DNA from: Candidatus Methylomirabilota bacterium
Lineage (GTDB): Bacteria > Methylomirabilota > Methylomirabilia > Methylomirabilales > Methylomirabilaceae
Assembly (NCBI GenBank): GCA_016200385.1
Contig: JACQEV010000052.1
Span: 1 to 11,327 of the forward strand
Direction: 5' to 3'
Length of the DNA: 11,327 nt
In this document: positions 7,112-11,327 of the stretch, in pieces
Layout of the letters: every line of letters starts with the position of its first letter
How positions within the stretch are numbered: position 1 is the stretch's first letter
The notes under the pieces: generated by a model
Database searches by the model: none
What the model was told of the DNA's origin: nothing
The model's input: only the letters and a program-made list of their open reading frames with translations
Made by a program: the position numbers and the translations under genes

Positions 7112-7521
7112 TCACGGCGTGAACGTTTGGAGGTCGGCAACCCATTCGCGAATCCGGACGATGATCTGGTCGCGGACCCGCCGGAACGTCTCCGAGCGGT
7201 CCTGTTCCGTACCGGTGGCCAGAGACGGGTCGTCGAAGCGCCAGTGGAGACGCCTCGTGTGCCCCGGAAAAATCGGACAGCGCTGGTTGGCGCTGTCACA
7301 CACCGTGATCACATAGTCCCATGGCTGGTCGAGGAATGCATCGAAGTTTTTCGAGCTGTTGCCGCTCAAATCGATTCCAATCTCGCCCATAGCCCGAATC
7401 GCCAGCGGGTGGAGGCGTGTATGGCCTCTGTACCGGCGCTTGCCACCTCGAGGCGATCGCCGGCGAGCGCGCGAAGGAATCCCTCGGCAGGTTGTTGTGA
7501 GTGACATCCTGTGGGGTGCAT
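7112..7521 (-). pseudogene. arsC: Decayed thioredoxin-type arsenate reductase (LMW-PTP family)
   Basis: The downstream two thirds read cleanly as ArsC: RLHPLAIRAMGEIGIDLSG, then WDYVITVCDSANQRCPIFPG (both redox cysteines, VC and CP, retained) and HWRFDDPS followed by FRRVRDQI. The upstream part sits in a different frame (AEGFLRALAGDRLEVASAGTEA), so one base has been lost, or two gained, near 7418-7424. The catalytic P-loop, normally CTGNSCRSQMAEG, reads PTG-CHSQQPAEG: the nucleophilic Cys and Asn are missing and the Arg is His. Just before it a TGCACC that could have encoded the Cys is out of frame. Several independent lesions argue for real decay rather than one sequencing error. Functional relatives detoxify arsenate in the cytoplasm. 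It lies downstream of the molybdoenzyme operon and next to phosphate genes. Confidence 0.8.
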
Positions 7522-7757
7522 CAGATAGGTGATTGTCCACCCCAGACCGCGCAGTCCTTGGGAAAATCCGATGTGGGGCAGTGGCCCGCCCCTGGAGGTC
7601 GGGCACCCGTACCGAAGGAATGGGTGGGTGAGGAAGGTGAATCTGTTGCCGCGACGGTTTCAAAAGCGGGGGCTTTTTCCGCGAACGAAGCGGTGTCGTA
7701 TGCGGCGTTATCTGTCCTGCTCAGTGCTAAGTATCTGTTTAGGGTGATCGCGCGTCC

Positions 7758-8258
7758 TCACCTCCGACTCAAATCCCGATCATCAAGAGAAGCTACGGCA
7801 GCAGTTCTAGGCCAAAGGGCAGGAGACGGATGGCGAGGAGCTTCTCCGGGTCCGATCACTCGCTGATGGAGAAGTGAATAGTGACGGTAACGTGCGGGCA
7901 TATGGGAGCCGACAGAGGCGATCGCGAGTACCAGCAGGAGAAGCAGCACCCGGCTTTCCCAGAAGAAGGGAATCAGGAGCAGAAGGGCTAGTTTCACCAG
8001 TACCATGATCCCCTTTCCCAGGGAAAGCCAGTAGAGGCCTGCGCCGTACATCTCCAGGGCGATCAGGCCAAGGCCGCTCAGGATGGCAAGCCAGAGGTAC
8101 GGGAGCAGCCTTTCCGATTCAACGGCAAAGACGTGGCCTCCGAGCAACACGCCGAAGCCAATCATGTGGAAGGTGCGGAAGGTGATGGACAAGGCCCGCG
8201 CCCCTTGAAGGTGCCTTGTCTGCTCTGGAAAGAGCCAGCGGCGCAGAGCCTCCATCAT
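7758..8258 (-). CDS. Uncharacterised four-helix inner-membrane protein
   Basis: The product is 166 residues. Hydrophobic segments lie at about 24-44, 51-70, 82-100 and 102-118. The first helix contains RTFHMIGFGVLLGGHVF, with two histidines (31 and 42) spaced as in haem- or metal-binding helices. The fourth helix ends in SHMPARYRHYS (118-128), which looks conserved. The C-terminal ~35 residues are Pro/Arg-rich and low in hydrophobicity. I do not recognise a named family. It starts 4 nt after the stop of the Tat-signal relic, so it belongs to the molybdoenzyme operon and may be a membrane partner or cytochrome-like component; that is inference. The first of two adjacent ATGs is used, with AAGGGA directly upstream. 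Confidence 0.75.
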   Translation of the reverse strand: MMEALRRWLFPEQTRHLQGARALSITFRTFHMIGFGVLLGGHVFAVESERLLPYLWLAILSGLGLIALEMYGAGLYWLSLGKGIMVLVKLALLLLIPFFWESRVLLLLLVLAIASVGSHMPARYRHYSLLHQRVIGPGEAPRHPSPALWPRTAAVASLDDRDLSRR

Positions 8259-8262
8259 TCCC

Positions 8263-8503
8263 TTAGGCCTTTACCAGTTTTACCTTCGTGTCGTAGAACA
8301 CCGCGCTCCCGCCTGTTACGTCCACCAGACAGGTATTCTTGAGCACCGGGTCAACACGCATGGCGGCGTTGGCGTGAAGGCCCGCGGCCCGTCGCTGTCG
8401 TTCCCTCCGTCCCTGCTGATGTGCCGTTCTTGGCCAGCACGGCGACCGTGCCGACTGCCGCCGCAACTGTTCCTGCCGCCACGAGAAATTCCCGCCTTTC
8501 CAT
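8263..8503 (-). pseudogene. Relic of a second Tat-exported molybdopterin oxidoreductase (N-terminal signal plus C-terminus)
   Basis: ATG 8503 is preceded by a strong AGGAGGA site and opens a frame starting [18 protein letters not shown], a textbook twin-arginine signal. That frame stops after ~49 codons. In another frame the same stretch continues as [14 protein letters not shown], then [19 protein letters not shown] and LVKA before a TAA at 8263-8265. This resembles the extreme C-terminus of molybdopterin oxidoreductases. The 241-nt length confirms a one-base frame change. The simplest reading is an old gene that lost its central ~700 codons and then frameshifted. Alternatives are a small Tat-exported protein with a sequencing error. 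It lies between the intact oxidoreductase (199 nt upstream) and the membrane protein (4 nt downstream). Confidence 0.6.
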
Positions 8504-8702
8504 TGAATCCTCCTCCCGCCCCTAGGCTTCGGGTTTCTCTCCAAAACAGAAAGGAAACCAGTCCGCTATCAGCGAACAGATCTCCTTTTCCAAGTCGGGT
8601 CCCGGACGTCTAAGGCTTCGCCCTATCATTCCATTATTAGCTCGTTAGCTGAACAGCCGAACAACGTTGCTCGTCAAGTATTCTATTGATTTTGATAAAG
8701 TT
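8504..8702. other. Intergenic gap downstream of the molybdoenzyme gene
   Basis: This 199-bp stretch is visibly more AT-rich toward 8620-8700 than its neighbours. I see no convincing gene. It contains a 6-bp inverted pair GGTTTC (8532-8537) / GAAACC (8554-8559), a doubled TTAGCT near 8637-8650 and the ribosome site of the downstream relic. No strong terminator is visible, so read-through into the next genes is possible. Confidence 0.4.
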
Positions 8703-11219
8703 TCACGCCTTGGTGATTCGCACGCAAGCTTCCTTGTGGCTTGCCTGCCCGGACAAGGGGTCGGATTTGGTCGGGCGGAGCGAGGAGTCTGATGTCCCCC
8801 GACCTTTGGCGAGGCGACCAAGGGCCGTATGTCCGAAGCCGTGCTGAAGACCGACAACGTCCGGGTGGATGCGCCGCGAGACCTTGAGCTTGGCCTTCAC
8901 CTTCCCGTATGGAGACTCGATCCACACGACCTCTTCGTCCTTGACACCGTACCGCGTGGCCGTGTCCGGGTGGATGACTAATGGGTTCTCGGGCTTGATT
9001 TCGAGCAGCCAGGCATTGTTTTGGGTTCGCGTGTGCGTGTGGCTGGCCTCCTTCCAGTTGATCAGATAAAGCGGATATTCCTTGCTCGGCTGCCAGTCGC
9101 GTGGCTCGTAGGCCGGCAGTGGGTTGACGGGCTTGCCGTTGGCATCGGTCTTTTCGCCGAGCCATTTGGCATAGAACTCGACTTTGCCGCTCTTGGTCAT
9201 AAAGCCGCGCACCGGTTTGCCACCAAGCATCGTGCCGATCCGCTTGCCCTTCTGGTCTTTGGGTTTGTCATAGATGGGCGTTCCCTCCGCCTTGGGATCG
9301 CCATCGAAGAAGGCATCCTTGAGTTTCTCCGGCTTGAGCGCCTCCGCGTATTTCTCGTATCGCGTGCCCTTCTGGTCCACCCATACGGCCCCAGGGAGGG
9401 CCTTGAGCCCGGCCAGCGTCATCTTCGGAGCGCCGTTCACCAATTCATTCGAAAGGAAGTCCTCATACCAGGCTGTCAGATCTCTGATCGGCGTGCCAGA
9501 AAGCGGTCCAATTGTGAAGAAGTCTTTGCCGTTCTTGTCCTTGAGGCGCAGTCGTCGCCCCAGCGAGGCGACCACCTCATACTCGGCAGGCTGGCCGAAG
9601 AGCGGTTTCACCACTGGTTGGCGCAGGCCGAGGGCTGGCCAGGTGACCCAGTGGCTATTCAAGTCGTATCGTTCGAGGTACGTTGTTCCTGGCAAGACAT
9701 AGTCTGCCAGCATCGCGGTTTCGCTCATCATAGTGTCGATGACGACGACCGTCTCGAGTTTTGCCAGCGCCTTGGCGACAGCTTGGTTGCCCGGCACCGA
9801 CATCATCAGGTTCTGGAACACGCATACAAGCATCTTAGGTTGGTAAGGCCCTTTCCCTTCGGAGAGGTTAGCGAAGCACTGCGTGTACACGCCGGACTTG
9901 TGGCCCAGCGGATACTTCTCGACCTCGTCAAAGCGTGGCTGCTTGGACGTAGCCTCCGCCTTCTCGTCGGGCTCCACTTCCCCGTGCTTGTTCCCTTGTT
10001 TATCCGGCATCACCATGGTTCCGGGGCGGTCATAGGAGCCGATAAGGGCGTTCAGCAGCGCGATGGCCCGCCCCCCCTGAACCCCGTTGGAATGCTGGCC
10101 GGGTCCACTCCACACGTCCACTAGTGCCGGCTTGGTCGTGGCCAGCTCACGGGCGATGCGCTCGATGGTCTTCGCCTTGACGGACGAGATCTCCTCCGCC
10201 CACTTGGGGGTCTTGCCGTTGACGTACGCCGCGTACTCGTCGAAGCCGATGGTCCACTTCGACACGAACTGCCTGTCGTAAAGCCCATCACGGATGATGA
10301 CGTGACCCATGGCAAGGGCCAGAGCCCCGTCGGTTCCTGGCCGGATCGGTATCCACTCGTGGGCCTTGGCGGCGGTGTCGGACAAGTACGGGTCCACCAC
10401 CACCATCCGGGCGCCGCGCTCGATGCCCCTTGTAATGATCCGCGGCAAGTGCACCCATTTGATGGCGGAAGTGGGATTCCAACCAAAGAGTAGGATGTAC
10501 TTGGACTGGATGAAGTCAGCCAGCGGCCGGTCTTCTCCCACGACCGCTCGGAACGAGGCCTTCCGGGCCACATCGCAGAGGTTGGAGTGGTTCGAGTAGT
10601 TCGGCGTGCCGTAGAGGCGGCAGAAATCCTGCTGCGGGTGCGTGAACGAGTGGTCCTCGCTGAACCAGAGCAGCTTGTGCGCCTCACCCGCGTCGCGGAG
10701 CGCCTTCATCTTTGCGGCGATCTCGTCCAGCGCCTCGTCCCACGAGATCTCCTTCCACCTGGGATCTGCGCCGACGGACCTGTCGGGATTGGTCCGCTTC
10801 AGTGGCTTTTTCAGCCGATCTGGATCGTAGAGTTGCTGGATCCCGGCGTTGCCCTTCGGACAGATAGCGCCGCCCTCCTTGCAACCGTACTCCTCAGTGT
10901 ACCCGCTGAAGAAGTCGGTGGAGATGTTTGAGTAGTTGTTCGGATTCCAGTGGTTGGGCTCGATCTTCTCCACCACTCCGTTGACCACATGGACCAAGAT
11001 TCCCGACTGGCCCCCGCACATGTTGCAGCAGGAGGGGACCCACTCCCCCGCCTCGCGCCCCCACTCCTTGACTCCTGAGGGATTTGTCACGATCGTGTGC
11101 TCCTTGGAGCCGAAGCTGGTACAACCGGATTGGGCCGTACCGGTGGCCGTGGCAGCGGCGGTCGCGCCCGCGATTTTAAGGAACTTACGGCGCCCGATCT
11201 TCTCATCAAGCACGTACAT
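8703..11219 (-). CDS. Tat-exported molybdopterin oxidoreductase catalytic subunit (NrfD-linked CISM family)
   Basis: The product is 838 residues from ATG 11219, which has AAGGAGG upstream; a longer frame would run through the upstream gene. The N-terminus is a twin-arginine signal (IGRRKFLKIAGA, 8-19), so the enzyme works in the periplasm. Residues ~60-125 are the iron-sulfur domain: C64, C65, C68 and C120 (ICPKGNAG), with Ser at 72 where the third Cys of CxxCxxxC is normally found; C113 is extra. GTPNYSNHSNLC (204-215) carries a probable Cys ligand (C215) to Mo. Bis-MGD binding segments include LLFGWNPTSA, VVVDPYLSDTAAKA and RPGTDGALALAMG (293-305). The C-terminal dinucleotide domain ends HGFGHTALGRLAKG, then SDPLSGQASHKEACVRI. 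Its 5' end overlaps the NrfD-like gene, indicating a quinone-linked respiratory complex. The substrate cannot be assigned; polysulfide, thiosulfate and arsenic oxyanions are family possibilities. Confidence 0.92.
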   Translation of the reverse strand: MYVLDEKIGRRKFLKIAGATAAATATGTAQSGCTSFGSKEHTIVTNPSGVKEWGREAGEWVPSCCNMCGGQSGILVHVVNGVVEKIEPNHWNPNNYSNISTDFFSGYTEEYGCKEGGAICPKGNAGIQQLYDPDRLKKPLKRTNPDRSVGADPRWKEISWDEALDEIAAKMKALRDAGEAHKLLWFSEDHSFTHPQQDFCRLYGTPNYSNHSNLCDVARKASFRAVVGEDRPLADFIQSKYILLFGWNPTSAIKWVHLPRIITRGIERGARMVVVDPYLSDTAAKAHEWIPIRPGTDGALALAMGHVIIRDGLYDRQFVSKWTIGFDEYAAYVNGKTPKWAEEISSVKAKTIERIARELATTKPALVDVWSGPGQHSNGVQGGRAIALLNALIGSYDRPGTMVMPDKQGNKHGEVEPDEKAEATSKQPRFDEVEKYPLGHKSGVYTQCFANLSEGKGPYQPKMLVCVFQNLMMSVPGNQAVAKALAKLETVVVIDTMMSETAMLADYVLPGTTYLERYDLNSHWVTWPALGLRQPVVKPLFGQPAEYEVVASLGRRLRLKDKNGKDFFTIGPLSGTPIRDLTAWYEDFLSNELVNGAPKMTLAGLKALPGAVWVDQKGTRYEKYAEALKPEKLKDAFFDGDPKAEGTPIYDKPKDQKGKRIGTMLGGKPVRGFMTKSGKVEFYAKWLGEKTDANGKPVNPLPAYEPRDWQPSKEYPLYLINWKEASHTHTRTQNNAWLLEIKPENPLVIHPDTATRYGVKDEEVVWIESPYGKVKAKLKVSRRIHPDVVGLQHGFGHTALGRLAKGRGTSDSSLRPTKSDPLSGQASHKEACVRITKA

Positions 11220-11327
11220 GGTGGCGCTCCTCCTTTTCCTTCGGGAGTAGCAGTTCGCCGAGACCGAAGAGCAGCAAACCGAGCCCAACTACCCCAACCG
11301 TCACTAGCCACTCGGTGGCGCTCGGCA
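11206..11327 (-). CDS. NrfD/PsrC-family membrane subunit, C-terminal end (partial)
   Basis: On the minus strand a frame entering from the window edge gives 39 residues: a hydrophobic helix (EWLVTVGVVGLGLLLFGLGE) followed by a charged tail, LLLPKEKEERHHVRA, then TGA at 11208-11206. The EWLVT-(V/I)G-x-VGLGLLLF-GLG pattern is typical of the last helix of NrfD/PsrC-like proteins, the quinone-binding membrane anchors of complex iron-sulfur molybdoenzymes. It overlaps the catalytic-subunit start by 14 nt, so the two are co-translated. The remainder lies outside the window. Confidence 0.7.
   Translation of the reverse strand, partial: PSATEWLVTVGVVGLGLLLFGLGELLLPKEKEERHHVRA

Noticed and set aside
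7662..7677. AAAAGC-GGGG-GCTTTT hairpin as a terminator
   Set aside because: Only six base pairs with two G-C pairs and a poor T-tract on either strand, so too weak to call.
7501..7866. 121-codon plus-strand frame between the arsC relic and the membrane protein
   Set aside because: Low-complexity, Arg/Ser/Ala-rich translation overlapping the 3' end of the membrane-protein gene, with no ribosome site or family resemblance; the gap at 7522-7757 shows no supported gene.
9021..10124. 367-codon plus-strand frame opposite the molybdoenzyme
   Set aside because: Antisense shadow of a strongly supported conserved gene.
1..11327. CRISPR array, tRNA, rRNA or a phage/IS transposase
   Set aside because: No regularly spaced repeats, no tRNA cloverleaf or rRNA-like stretch, and no transposase or integrase motifs were seen on either strand.

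Overview
The window is about 11.3 kb of gene-dense, GC-rich bacterial chromosome. Gram-negative-type features are Sec- and Tat-exported proteins, a PstSCAB-PhoU operon, and a periplasmic-type molybdoenzyme paired with an NrfD-family membrane subunit. The lineage cannot be fixed from the sequence; an environmental group such as NC10/Methylomirabilota is possible but is only a guess.

Left part, plus strand (1-1484): the last 50 residues of a PiT-family phosphate transporter end at 153. A 104-bp fold-back element with perfect 15-bp terminal inverted repeats follows at once. Next come tatA and tatC, overlapping by 8 nt, which encode a minimal twin-arginine translocase. tatC converges on the next operon with only 35 nt between stop codons.

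Centre, minus strand (1520-6660): a compact pstS-pstC-pstA-pstB-phoU operon transcribed right to left. It is preceded by a clear three-unit, 11-bp-period Pho box and a plausible -10. The notable gene is phoU. It is about twice the usual length because a PhoU domain is joined in frame to a DUF47/PhoU-like domain, the family usually encoded beside PiT transporters. One protein may therefore connect the ABC-type (Pst) and PiT-type phosphate routes, both present here.

Region 6633-7111 holds a possible 62-residue ORF with a helix-turn-helix-like stretch. Its stop codon lies inside the Pho box, and upstream of it are mutually exclusive hairpins and a TTACAT/ATGTAA palindrome. From 7112 to 7521 lies a decayed thioredoxin-type arsenate reductase gene (arsC), frameshifted and with a ruined catalytic loop.

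Right part, minus strand (7758-11327): a redox operon running right to left. It contains the C-terminus of an NrfD/PsrC-like quinone-interacting membrane subunit, a full-length 838-residue Tat-exported molybdopterin oxidoreductase, a short frameshifted relic that joins a Tat signal to what looks like the C-terminus of a second molybdopterin oxidoreductase, and a four-helix membrane protein of unknown function. The catalytic subunit has Ser where the third Cys of the N-terminal iron-sulfur motif is normally found. Its substrate cannot be assigned. The Tat translocase encoded at the left end is the kind of machinery that would export it.
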